Source: Xenorhabdus cabanillasii (GTDB taxonomy: Bacteria > Pseudomonadota > Gammaproteobacteria > Enterobacterales > Enterobacteriaceae). From it: a stretch of 64,000 nucleotides of DNA. The position numbers were made by a program, and so were the translations under genes. The stretch lies in NCBI RefSeq assembly GCF_003386665.1, contig NZ_QTUB01000001.1:1426001-1490000 (forward strand), read 5' to 3'. Within the stretch, counting starts at the first letter, position 1, and every line of letters begins with the position of its first letter. Of the stretch, positions 38,041 through 46,765 are shown piece by piece. The notes beneath the pieces are model-generated. The model made no database searches, had not been told where the DNA came from, and saw only the letters and a list, made by a program, of their open reading frames with translations.

Positions 38041-39382
38041 GAGCGGGCACCCTGAAAATCTCATTATCCGGGCGGGCGGCAGTCCATTGAACCTGCCGGA
38101 ATTCGCGGTTATCCGCGATGAAATCAACAAAACCAGTCACCCGTCGCAACCGGAAGTGAACTGGATGCTGGTGGAATCGCTGTCACTGACCTTGTTCAAA
38201 ACCAATGGCGTCGATTTGCAGACGGCAATTTATTACACATTAGCCAGAATGCAGCTGAATGGGCTGGCGGGATTCACTGAAGGTTGTGAATTGCTGGCGG
38301 GTGTTATCGTCAGTGAGTGGGATGCCTTGTGGCCGCCACAACCGCAGGTACGTACTGATTTGTTGGAATGGTTCCACAACCGTACCGGTAGCATACTGCG
38401 GCAACTGGATTTTGCCGCCAGTGACCTGCGGATGATTTATCGTGCCGAACGGGCACTCCAGTTGATTATCGACCGATTACAGCAATCCGATCTGAAACGT
38501 CTGCCGAGAGTGGAGAACTTGCTGTGGTTCTTCCAGAACGCGGCGAAAAAACTGGAGAAACCACGGCAGGCCGCGAAACCGGTACAACAGCCGGTACAGA
38601 TGCCACCACTGGTCTACCTGTCCAAATCCGAATCAGAGCCGGAAACATCATCATCTTCTCTACCGCCGTATCCTGAAAGTATTCCGACGGATAACCAGCA
38701 GAGGGTCAAAGTACAGTTTCCTGAACAACCGCCGCGTGGCCTGACAGCATGGCAGGGATTTGGGCTTGGGGCATTGCTGGGGATATTGGTACTGATAGGG
38801 AGCTGGTTGCTGCTCTACAAGCCGCTGCAACAACAACTGAATGCCATTACAGAACAACCGGCAGGTTCACGGTTGGCGTGGCTGTACCAGCCGGCCTTAG
38901 CAGACTACTCATTTCAGCTTGATCGTTTGGCAGAGACATCTCCGCTCGCCACATGGGACGCAGCCCGGACAGTGACAACAATCGCTGAGAAACAGTGGCC
39001 CCAATCGGCAGAGCAGGTTAACGCCACCCGTAACTGGCAACAACAAATGACTGCCCGTATTGACAGCGTACCGTTGAAAGGCAGTTGGTACACCACTCGT
39101 GATCAACTCCAGCAACTGGCAGACAAAATTCTGTTGCAGGAGCGCACCCGTGGCAGTTTTACCCTCTCTTATCTTAAGACTGCCATTTACGACATCCAGC
39201 GCAGCCACGGCAGCGAAGTACCACTGGAAGAGCTGCTGCGCCAGTTGAGCACTCATGTGGAAAAGGGTGAAGCTGTTCCGCCTGTACTGATGAAAGGAAT
39301 CGATGACCGTTTTAACGCGCTGCTCGGCCGTTATGACCGCCTGCGTCATGTGACTGAACAGCGTGACCGTACCGCCAAATAA
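38041..39382 (+). CDS. vasL: VasL-like T6SS protein (TssA-family, membrane-anchored)
   Basis: About 447 residues begin MSGHPENLIIRAGGSPLNLP, with AAGGAG upstream; the ATG is at 38040 or 38041 by line count. An ImpA-like N-terminal domain (NWMLVESLSLTLFKTNGVDL, SEWDALWPPQPQVRTDLLEW) is followed by a Pro-rich stretch, one membrane helix (GALLGILVLIGSWLLLY, about 245-262) and the C-terminal VasL domain. Membrane-anchored TssA relatives can hold the extended sheath at the far envelope (known for TagA). It is separated from tssM by a terminator, so its level probably differs from that of the main operon. Confidence 0.85.
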
Positions 39383-39402
39383 GCCGGTGGCGAATAAACC
39401 AG

Positions 39403-39633
39403 GGAGACATACAGACCTTTGTTGTTACTGACTTCACTTTGAATGAAGGTTTTTCCCAACCATTCAACCTGAATGTAGGACTGGCGAGTGCTGATCCGGC
39501 TATCGATTTTCCAACAGTACTGGATCGCACAGCCACACTGACCATTTTGCAGGATGGCGTTGAACAACGTAGCATCACGGGGATTGTATCCTACTTTGAG
39601 CAGGGTAACATCGGGTTTCCCTGGTGTAGGTAA
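39403..39633 (+). pseudogene. vgrG remnant (N-terminal fragment)
   Basis: The frame reads QTFVVTDFTLNEGFSQPFNL and then LASADPAIDFPTVLDRTATL and ITGIVSYFEQGN, the N-terminal gp27-like part of VgrG/TssI. It ends at a TAA at 39631-39633 after about 75 residues. AGGGAG lies at 39401-39406, but the codon where a start would be expected (39409-39411) is ATA. Only this fragment of the 600-700-residue spike protein remains, so the cluster has no intact vgrG in this window. Confidence 0.75.
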
Positions 39634-39778
39634 AAAATAGTAATATTTTAAAATTAATGAGACGGCGTGATTGTAATCTTTAAAAATTTGTTTTTTTACA
39701 TATGCATAAATGTTAAATTTGAATACTTAGCTTAACAAAGAGTAAAAAATACTCATTCGAAATATAAGGATGTTAATT

Positions 39779-40165
39779 GTGATAGAGTTTGCTAATTTTT
39801 CTACAGAGGATGCTATCAAAGATGATGCTGTTGGTATTTCTGTCAGGCATATTATAAAAAAAGAAGGACTAAACGCTTATGCTACGTTTATCAATGCAGG
39901 AAAGAGAGTTGGCTGCCATAATCACAGTAGTGGAGATGAATGGTATATAATACTTTCTGGTGAAGGAGAAATATGGACAGGTGAAGTATTAGATAATGAG
40001 GTTCATGATGTCCAAAAAAAGCGATTTTCCCAGGGGTGTATTTTTTGTATTTATCCAAATACAGCACATCAACTTGTCGCTTATGAAAATGTAAAATTAA
40101 TTTTTTTATGTCCAGAGTCCCATTTATCCCATGATAGGGTATGTTTTGCAGATATATGTGAATAA
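39779..40165 (+). CDS. Cupin-domain protein
   Basis: About 128 residues. I prefer GTG 39779, with AAGGA eight bases before, over ATG 39770, which would overlap that ribosome site. Cupin motif 1 is complete: Gly, His-x-His, Glu and Gly in GKRVGCHNHSSGDEWYIILS. Motif 2 is GCIFCIYPNTAHQLVAYEN, with His and Asn present. The two His plus Glu can bind a metal. Possible roles are a small-molecule enzyme or ligand sensor; the substrate is not evident. Its stop codon abuts the stop of the convergent luxR-type gene. Confidence 0.8.
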   Translation: MIEFANFSTEDAIKDDAVGISVRHIIKKEGLNAYATFINAGKRVGCHNHSSGDEWYIILSGEGEIWTGEVLDNEVHDVQKKRFSQGCIFCIYPNTAHQLVAYENVKLIFLCPESHLSHDRVCFADICE

Positions 40166-40834
40166 TTATTTTGCAAAAGTGATAGACTGTGATTCCCTGA
40201 AAAAGCTTTCAGGGATATAGTTAGCTATGTTATTTTCATAACAATATCCAACCAAATCTTTCTTACATTTTACCCCTGTTTTTTGATAAACATTTTGGAT
40301 GTGATTGGCGATTGTTCTGTGGGACAGAAATAGTCTTTCAGCGATATCTTTAGTGGAGAAACCTTGCAGAATATAAAATACTATTTCCCATTCTCTTTTG
40401 CTAAAAAACGCTGATGGGGGTGTAAAAACTAATGATGTTTGCATATTTATTTTGCTTAGTTTTTCTAGTGTTATAGTATCTACTGGTCTTCCATGGAAAA
40501 TAGTTCCTCTGCATGTCCCATTTTCATCAATTAATGGATATTTATCGAAATACCATGGCTGAAGATAGGGGAGATTTTGAAAAGGATGAATTTCAATAGA
40601 GGTGACCCGATCTAATAAAGTTTCAACTTTTCTGTCGTGTTTCTGAAATTCATCCTGAAAATTTGCAGTAGATGCCGGGAGTTCACCATCAAAATGGCCC
40701 TCTACATCATATCCTTTAGGAAGGGAAAGTAATTCATGATACTTTTTATTAGCATATATAAATTTCGAGGTGTGATCTTTCGCACCCCATGGCTCATTAC
40801 TAATTTCCCAAAATTTTATCAGCGGATTAATCAA
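40166..40834 (-). CDS. LuxR-family regulator with PAS4-like sensor domain
   Basis: This 222-residue protein has an N-terminal half resembling a PAS domain (FIYANKKYHELLSLPKGYDV, YPLIDENGTCRGTIFHGRPV). The C-terminal half is a LuxR-type helix-turn-helix (FSKREWEIVFYILQGFSTKD, ERLFLSHRTIANHIQNVYQK). There is no LuxI nearby and the sensor is not an AHL domain, so it is a LuxR solo. Photorhabdus genomes carry many such PAS4-LuxR solos, thought to sense host- or plant-derived signals (known for the group; ligand unknown). It converges with the cupin gene with no intervening base. Confidence 0.85.
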   Translation of the reverse strand: MINPLIKFWEISNEPWGAKDHTSKFIYANKKYHELLSLPKGYDVEGHFDGELPASTANFQDEFQKHDRKVETLLDRVTSIEIHPFQNLPYLQPWYFDKYPLIDENGTCRGTIFHGRPVDTITLEKLSKINMQTSLVFTPPSAFFSKREWEIVFYILQGFSTKDIAERLFLSHRTIANHIQNVYQKTGVKCKKDLVGYCYENNIANYIPESFFRESQSITFAK

Positions 40835-41215
40835 CTTTTCTATAGAAAATTTAATGTGCTTAATTAGCTCAAAATCACCACTAAACTACATTAGCAACAA
40901 TTCGTCTCATTTATTATTTGTTTACCATATTTTTCTATTTGAAACCGGAAAAATTGTTAGTAGACTTAATATACTTTTCCTTTGCATATAGCACCCCCTG
41001 CATAGTGCTTTTTATGCTGAAAATAATAACAATAGAGGTTAATTTGTTACCTTATAAAGCCCTCAGTTAAGACATGAAGTAGCAGTGTAGCGTAGTCGCT
41101 TTTTGTGGATAATGTGGAGCTATCTCCATAAGTGAAGTTATATTCTTGTAACATCTTGTGAATTTGTAACATTCCAAAACCGTTTTCTCATATCAAATTT
41201 GATTATGAAGGGGGA
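40835..41215. other. AT-rich spacer
   Basis: No gene is seen in 380 bp. AGCAC/GTGCT followed by TTTTT at 40990-41013 could be a weak terminator, but no transcript end is expected there on the plus strand. The spacer should contain divergent promoters for the LuxR solo and the 41219 gene. Confidence 0.4.
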
Positions 41216-41218
41216 ATG

Positions 41219-41752
41219 ATGTTTTTCCATGCTGTCAACAAAAATAATATCGTCGCACTTGCATTAATATTGAGCATTGTCATTTTCTTTTTATCTGCCA
41301 GTAACAGTAAGTTGAGTATTATCGATTATGCAGATAAACATTGTCAGAAGAATACTGCTTGTCTGATTGATATGAATAAAATCGCATCCTTTGACTGGGA
41401 TAAAATGTATATCCTGGATAAGGGAATGGATCATAAAGATATTGAGGATATCATTGGGGCTGCATTTACAGGAAAGGCCAGCCTTTTTTATAAAATTATC
41501 TTTGTCAGAAATCAACGAGTAGTTTATGAAGATGAGTATGACCCCTATGTAAAATCTTATGAGAAAAAATTTCTGAAACCGGATTTTCAGTATCCTTATG
41601 ATGGGAAAGGAAATTATTTAAATTATTACGTCATCTCTAAGGATAACGCGATTCTTTCAATGAAAATTGAAAAGAAGCCTCCTGCAAGTGATAAAGTTTA
41701 TTACAAGTTATCTCCTTCCAATCCACAGCAGGTTAAGGAAAAAAACTTGTAA
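41219..41752 (+). CDS. Unknown membrane-anchored protein
   Basis: About 177 residues; the ATG at 41219 sits after GAAGGGGGAATG, and the ATG at 41216 is an alternative. One N-terminal hydrophobic segment (NIVALALILSIVIFFLSASN, about 8-28) looks like an uncleaved anchor. The rest is polar, Lys/Asp/Tyr-rich and probably periplasmic, with two Cys (CQKNTAC) that could form a disulfide. I do not recognise the family. Confidence 0.55.
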   Translation: MFFHAVNKNNIVALALILSIVIFFLSASNSKLSIIDYADKHCQKNTACLIDMNKIASFDWDKMYILDKGMDHKDIEDIIGAAFTGKASLFYKIIFVRNQRVVYEDEYDPYVKSYEKKFLKPDFQYPYDGKGNYLNYYVISKDNAILSMKIEKKPPASDKVYYKLSPSNPQQVKEKNL

Positions 41753-41791
41753 ATATATTCAGTTATTGGTTGGTGCTTCAGTGCAGTCCTA

Positions 41792-42154
41792 TTATTTCTT
41801 TTTGGTCTGCACTTTTTTAGTTTTATTCTTTGTTTTGTATTCAGAGCGGGAGCGTGAACTTTTTGAGGAGTGAACTTTATTTGATGGAATATCAGAAACC
41901 GAATTACTTTGATGTACTGGAGGTTGTTCTTGCGGGTTTTTTAAACGTCTTTCCCATTCACAAGTTGCATTGAGGCTTTCCAGCGTTCGGGTTAACCCGG
42001 TAATTAATCTTTTATCCTTATCATTTTTTGCATACTTAAGTTGTTTTTCTAATGTTTTCTTTTTTTCCTCACATCCAGCTTTACTGGGGGTTGCATAGGC
42101 AATACTCATACTGAAAACGATCAATACAGATAAGATCATAATCTTCGACTTCAT
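41792..42154 (-). CDS. DUF1090 (YqjC-like) periplasmic protein
   Basis: This 120-residue protein has a cleavable signal peptide (MILSVLIVFSMSIAYA). It has the DUF1090 pattern: CEEKKKTLEKQLKYAKNDKD, a short loop, then LTRTLESLNATCEWE, with two Cys. The C-terminal 40 residues are a Ser/Lys/Thr-rich basic tail not typical of the E. coli YqjC protein. The function of the family is not established. Confidence 0.75.
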   Translation of the reverse strand: MKSKIMILSVLIVFSMSIAYATPSKAGCEEKKKTLEKQLKYAKNDKDKRLITGLTRTLESLNATCEWERRLKNPQEQPPVHQSNSVSDIPSNKVHSSKSSRSRSEYKTKNKTKKVQTKKK

Positions 42155-42361
42155 GAATTATCCTAATATGGTTTTAAGTAATTATCCAAAATTTTATATG
42201 CTGATCTGGATTTGATCCTGAAAATTCGACCATCGTTACAACCGACAGGGGAGGATGAAGGCTTTTATCTTTTTTTTCGAGAATGAGGCATAATGCTTTT
42301 TTGTTGCCTGATTGGCATCAGGCAAGTTACCAATATTTCTCTCCTGGGGTTTGAAAATCGA

Positions 42362-43204
42362 ATGCTAAGTTATCGTCACAGTTTCCATGCGGGCAATCAC
42401 GCTGATGTGCTTAAACACACTGTACAAAGCCTGATCATTGAATCGCTTAAGACAAAAGAGAAGCCTTTTCTTTATTTGGATACTCATTCAGGCGCGGGTC
42501 GTTATCAATTAAGTGGAGAGCATGCCGAGCGTACGGGTGAGTATCTGGAAGGTATTGCTCGTATCTGGCAACGTGATGATATTCCTGAAGAGTTAAGCGC
42601 TTATATGAGAGTTGTTAAGGCGCTGAATCAGAATGGTGTTCTGCGTTACTACCCTGGTTCTCCGTTGATTGCCCGTCATTTATTACGGGAAAACGATGAG
42701 CTTAATCTGAGTGAACTGCATTCAAGCGATTTTTCTTTATTACGCAGCGAGTTTTCCCGTGACAGGCGTGCTCGTGTTGTGCGTGAAGATGGTTATCAGC
42801 AATTGAAATCAAAATTACCTCCTAAAACTCGTCGTGGATTGGTGCTGATCGATCCATCTTATGAATTGAAATCAGATTATCAGAGTGTCGTTAAAGGTAT
42901 TTTGGAAGGGTACAAACGCTTTGCGACGGGAACTTATGCGTTGTGGTATCCGGTTGTGCTTCGTCAGCGGATTAAGCGTCTGGTTAAAGAACTAGAGGCG
43001 ACGGGGATCCGTAATATCTTGAAGATTGAATTCGGTGTGCGTCCAGACAGTGATCAGCGTGGTATGACAGCATCCGGCATGATTGTTATCAACCCACCAT
43101 GGAAGTTGGAACAGCAGATGCGGTCTGTTCTGCCATGGCTGCATCAGGTACTGGTTCCTGAAGGTACGGGGCATACTTTAGTAGAGTGGATTGTGCCGGA
43201 ATAA
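42362..43204 (+). CDS. rlmJ: 23S rRNA m6A2030 methyltransferase RlmJ
   Basis: 280 residues from ATG 42362, giving the family start MLSYRHSFHAGNHADVLKH; an earlier in-frame ATG at 42293 would add 23 unrelated residues. LYLDTHSGAGRYQL is the SAM-binding motif, and GLVLIDPSYELK is the DPPY-like catalytic motif, as in E. coli RlmJ (YhiR). It methylates A2030 of 23S rRNA. It lies upstream of gor as in other enterobacteria, separated by 137 nt. Confidence 0.95.
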   Translation: MLSYRHSFHAGNHADVLKHTVQSLIIESLKTKEKPFLYLDTHSGAGRYQLSGEHAERTGEYLEGIARIWQRDDIPEELSAYMRVVKALNQNGVLRYYPGSPLIARHLLRENDELNLSELHSSDFSLLRSEFSRDRRARVVREDGYQQLKSKLPPKTRRGLVLIDPSYELKSDYQSVVKGILEGYKRFATGTYALWYPVVLRQRIKRLVKELEATGIRNILKIEFGVRPDSDQRGMTASGMIVINPPWKLEQQMRSVLPWLHQVLVPEGTGHTLVEWIVPE

Positions 43205-43341
43205 GGTGTCATTGGTTTGATAGCTCTGGCCTATGACAATGAGAGCCAGAATCGTCATGCACAGTGATAACTTTTTGTAATAATATGATTTGCGCTTAAA
43301 TTGTAGTCGGTAAGTTAATTGATTAGACGGAAGTGCCTAAG

Positions 43342-44694
43342 ATGAGTAAACATTACGATTATATTGCAATTGGTGGTGGCAGTGGTGGTATCGCCTCCGT
43401 TAACCGTGCAGCCATGTATGGGCAGAAATGCGCCCTGATTGAAGCAAAAGCATTAGGTGGAACATGTGTTAATGTGGGGTGTGTGCCGAAAAAAGTGATG
43501 TGGCACGCCGCGCAGATTGCGGAATCTATTCATCAATATGGCTCTGATTACGGTTTTGATACAACAGTAAATCATTTTGACTGGAAGAAATTGATTGCCA
43601 GCCGTTCTTCCTATATCGATCGTATTCATATGTCGTATGAACGTGTGTTGGGTAACAATAAAGTGGATGTTATTCAGGGATTCGCACGTTTTGTTGATGC
43701 AAAGACAATTGAAGTAAATGGCGAAAAAATTACGGCTGATCATATCTTGATTGCGACGGGTGGTCGTCCAATGTTCCCTGCTATTTCCGGTGCGGAGTAT
43801 GGTATTGATTCAAATGGTTTCTTTGAACTGGATGAAATGCCAAAACGTGTTGCAGTCGTAGGTGCAGGCTATATCGCTGTGGAAATTGCGGGTGTTTTAA
43901 ATGCATTGGGAAGTGAAACCCATCTTTTTGTTCGTAAACATGCGCCATTACGTTCTTTCGATCCGTTGATTGTCGATACGTTGTTGGAAGTTATCAAAAA
44001 TGAAGGGCCGACATTGCATACGGAAGCGATACCGAAAGCGGTGATTAAAAACGCTGATGGCAGTTTGACGCTGCAACTGCAGGATGGCCGGGTACAGACA
44101 GTTGATACGCTGATTTGGGCGATTGGACGTGAGCCAGTGACGGATAATCTGAATCTGGCGGCAGCAGGTGTTGAGCTGAATGAGCGAGGGTGCATTCAGG
44201 TCGATAAATACCAGAATACGAATGTGAAAGGTATTTATGCCGTGGGTGATAACACGGGAGCGGTGGAACTGACGCCGGTTGCGGTTGCAGCAGGTCGTCG
44301 TTTATCGGAACGCCTGTTTAACAATAAGCCGGAAGAACATTTGGATTATACCAATGTGCCAACAGTCGTATTCAGCCATCCGCCAATTGGCACTGTGGGT
44401 TTAACAGAACCACAGGCAAGAGAGCAATATGGTGATGGCCAGGTGAAAGTTTATACATCATCATTTACCGCGATGTATACCGCTGTGACAAGATATCGTC
44501 AGCCATGTCGTATGAAGCTGGTTTGTGTGGGTAAAGATGAGAAAATTGCAGGCATCCACGGTATTGGTTTCGGTATGGATGAGATCCTGCAAGGCTTCGC
44601 AGTTGCCCTGAAAATGGGGGCAACGAAAAAGGATTTTGATAATACGGTTGCAATCCACCCTACTGCGGCAGAAGAGTTTGTGACGATGAGATAG
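43342..44694 (+). CDS. gor: Glutathione reductase
   Basis: 450 residues from ATG 43342 ([17 protein letters not shown]), with GGAAG upstream; GTG 43333 is a less likely start. FAD-binding GGGSGG, the redox disulfide [13 protein letters not shown] (about 42/47), NADPH-binding [11 protein letters not shown], and the C-terminal HPTAAEEF with the active-site His are all present. It reduces oxidised glutathione with NADPH. A terminator follows. Confidence 0.97.
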   Translation: MSKHYDYIAIGGGSGGIASVNRAAMYGQKCALIEAKALGGTCVNVGCVPKKVMWHAAQIAESIHQYGSDYGFDTTVNHFDWKKLIASRSSYIDRIHMSYERVLGNNKVDVIQGFARFVDAKTIEVNGEKITADHILIATGGRPMFPAISGAEYGIDSNGFFELDEMPKRVAVVGAGYIAVEIAGVLNALGSETHLFVRKHAPLRSFDPLIVDTLLEVIKNEGPTLHTEAIPKAVIKNADGSLTLQLQDGRVQTVDTLIWAIGREPVTDNLNLAAAGVELNERGCIQVDKYQNTNVKGIYAVGDNTGAVELTPVAVAAGRRLSERLFNNKPEEHLDYTNVPTVVFSHPPIGTVGLTEPQAREQYGDGQVKVYTSSFTAMYTAVTRYRQPCRMKLVCVGKDEKIAGIHGIGFGMDEILQGFAVALKMGATKKDFDNTVAIHPTAAEEFVTMR

Positions 44695-44731
44695 CGAGAT
44701 GATGTAAAGAATCTTGTTTATTTCTGAAAAG

Positions 44732-44754
44732 GCCAGAATCGTTCTGGCTTTTTT
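44732..44754 (+). terminator. Terminator after gor
   Basis: GCCAGAA-TCG-TTCTGGC is a perfect 7-bp stem followed by six T, 38 nt after the gor stop. Confidence 0.93.
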
Positions 44755-45107
44755 ATGGATAATTTTCTCCTAAAACCCAGAATACTTATAAGTAGGACTA
44801 TGATGCTGGCACCTTCCTATAGGCTACCAGTGATGGATCTTGTAACCTTTTAACCAAGTATTGGACCCTGTAAATAAATTTATGTAATTGCCTATCTTTG
44901 CTTGCCAGGAAACATATCTTGGTTACTTTTTTGGAGATTCACTGTACGATATTTTATATTTCGTTCTGTACCTCAATTATCTATCTCGGTTCGAGAAAAG
45001 ATGGTCTGCGGAGCATATTGAGAATCATAAAAAATGAGGTAATTGCTTTGTTGTTAATTGCCAGATGATCCCTCTCTCTTTCAGCATTTTTTTATTTTTA
45101 TTGATGA
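44755..45107. other. Intergenic region, possible IS end remnant
   Basis: No gene is seen. The stretch near 44866-44898 (GGACCCTGTAAATAAATTTA then TGTAATTGCC) resembles terminal repeats of IS256-like elements from memory, but no partner end or transposase fragment is visible, so this is only a suggestion. The defence-like gene pair that follows may have entered here. Confidence 0.3.
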
Positions 45108-45656
45108 TTAGGTATTTTTTTCGCTTTTTCTTATTATTGGACATTGAGGGAGTGCTCTGTTCCATTGTTGTACAGTCATAAAATGTACTTCAAAAGCTTT
45201 TTTCCATCCTCGTTTTGGGCCTTTTACCCAATCGGTATGCCAGAGTTTGTGTTGTAAACCAAAAAGTTCGGCAGGTTGTAATGATGATAAACCAATAAGA
45301 GTGATATATCGCATGGCTTTGTCTACTACGCCTTGATCTAAACTGAGATAGATTAAACTATCACGTAGTTTAGGAAATAAATCGTTATTAATAAGTTCGT
45401 CGCTTTGTAGCTTATGACGGAACTTTTTCTGTTCTTTTTCTTTACAATTGTCAGGGATCATTCCATTTTCAGGATCTTTTATTTCTATTAACCAAAGGTA
45501 GTCTGACCATTCGACTACAAAATCGACAGATTTCAGTAAATGGCTGAGACCATGTCCCTCAGAACCTTCTTTGTCTAGTTTTCTTACTGATTGCGCTTTA
45601 GAAAAATCGAAAGACAGATCACCTTCAATCCACTCAGAATGCATTTGTGCTGTCAT
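45108..45656 (-). CDS. PD-(D/E)XK nuclease-like protein, partner of AAA ATPase
   Basis: This 182-residue protein of no family I recognise has a pattern typical of the restriction-endonuclease fold. A predicted strand holds Asp45 (LLKSVDFVVEW), and a second strand holds Glu58-Ile-Lys60 (YLWLIEIKD), giving D-X12-E-X-K. The C-terminal region is rich in Trp, Lys and Arg (WHTDWVKGPKRGWKKAFEVH) and could bind nucleic acid. Its ATG overlaps the ATPase stop as ATGA, so the two are co-translated. I infer a nuclease effector controlled by the ATPase. ATG at residue 5 is an alternative start. Confidence 0.55.
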   Translation of the reverse strand: MTAQMHSEWIEGDLSFDFSKAQSVRKLDKEGSEGHGLSHLLKSVDFVVEWSDYLWLIEIKDPENGMIPDNCKEKEQKKFRHKLQSDELINNDLFPKLRDSLIYLSLDQGVVDKAMRYITLIGLSSLQPAELFGLQHKLWHTDWVKGPKRGWKKAFEVHFMTVQQWNRALPQCPIIRKSEKNT

Positions 45657-46657
45657 CTTGCATCCCCTAATGAATTTTGAATTTCAAGGTCATACAGACG
45701 TAAATATTCATCAGCAATCTTATTGGGTGTCACATCCTTATATTGTTCAAACATATGTTTTATCACACCATCTTGTTTGGTTTTTTCTAGCGCAAAATAA
45801 CGTATAGGGGTGTTTTGCTGCTTGGCAAATTCCAGTTCTTTCAAAAAAGCATAGTTATGTGTTGCAACGAAGATTTGTACACCACGTTCGGCGAGCATTA
45901 CGAGTATTTTCGCGACATTCCGCATTAAAGAGGGATTAAGATTAGCTTCTGGTTCATCCCAGAACAGGGTGTTATTACTGAAGAGAGAACCATTATGAAT
46001 GAGTTGCCAAATCAGCGCCAATTTACGATGACCTTCAGCGATCAACGAAATTTCTAATTTAGAATTCCCCGAAGTTAACTGGAACTCTTCTCCATGAAGA
46101 CTGACACGACCCCCCACTGTTTTACGAATTAATTCCAGCAAGGGTTGCTCATCTTTAAGTGGCATTCCTTTGCGGGCAGGTAGGTAAGCCTGTTTTACGA
46201 TGTCGTAATAGATTTCTTCAAATGCCAGTTCATATTTGTCGTATAGTGAAATAAACCCAGGCGCAAAGGACAATACTTCTTTTACGGGAATAAAAACAGG
46301 CTCATTAGATAAATTAAGTTGACCTTCTACCTCAAAGTTATTATGACGTGTATTGTCGAACTTAAGGGTAAGCGTGTTTTCAAACCGACGTGAAGTAATA
46401 TTGACCAATGCGCTGGTCGAGCCTTTTTTGCGTGCTACTAGTCTGGAAACGTTACCACCACTTGGACGAAAGACATTCGCGATTTTCTGTCTTAACTTAT
46501 CTTCATTGTTCCCTTGTTGTTGCACGCAATATAACAGCTTCATTAAATGGGTTTTACCGGTTCCATTTTCACCGATAAAGACGTTTATTCCGGAAACAAA
46601 TTCAAACTTTGCCTGCTTAAAGGCACTAAAATTTGTTAATTCTAAAGTGGTAAACAT
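45653..46657 (-). CDS. AAA/ABC-type ATPase, candidate defence component
   Basis: This 334-residue ATPase is of the OLD/RecF-like (AAA_15/AAA_21) class. It has Walker A GENGTGKT (29-36), a signature-like helix (LISLIAEGHRKLALIWQLI), Walker B LFWDEPEANLNP and an H-loop FVATHNY. The N-terminus LELTNFSAFKQAKFEF is the usual opening of such proteins. GGAG lies six bases before the ATG. There is no fused TOPRIM domain; instead a separate nuclease-like gene overlaps the stop codon. The arrangement resembles ATPase-plus-nuclease phage defence pairs in design, but I cannot match it to a named system. Confidence 0.75.
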   Translation of the reverse strand: MFTTLELTNFSAFKQAKFEFVSGINVFIGENGTGKTHLMKLLYCVQQQGNNEDKLRQKIANVFRPSGGNVSRLVARKKGSTSALVNITSRRFENTLTLKFDNTRHNNFEVEGQLNLSNEPVFIPVKEVLSFAPGFISLYDKYELAFEEIYYDIVKQAYLPARKGMPLKDEQPLLELIRKTVGGRVSLHGEEFQLTSGNSKLEISLIAEGHRKLALIWQLIHNGSLFSNNTLFWDEPEANLNPSLMRNVAKILVMLAERGVQIFVATHNYAFLKELEFAKQQNTPIRYFALEKTKQDGVIKHMFEQYKDVTPNKIADEYLRLYDLEIQNSLGDAR

Positions 46658-46765
46658 GGCGCACTCCTACCTGGCTGTTTTTGTAAGAGTAATGGCTTTA
46701 GTATGACTGAGCAAGTCGCTACACTTGCCCAATTTTCGCTTACAAATTTCATTTACAACTGGAAA

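Noticed and set aside
44866..44898. IS256-like terminal repeat
   Set aside because: The resemblance is from memory and no second end or transposase fragment is visible, so it is not called as a mobile element.
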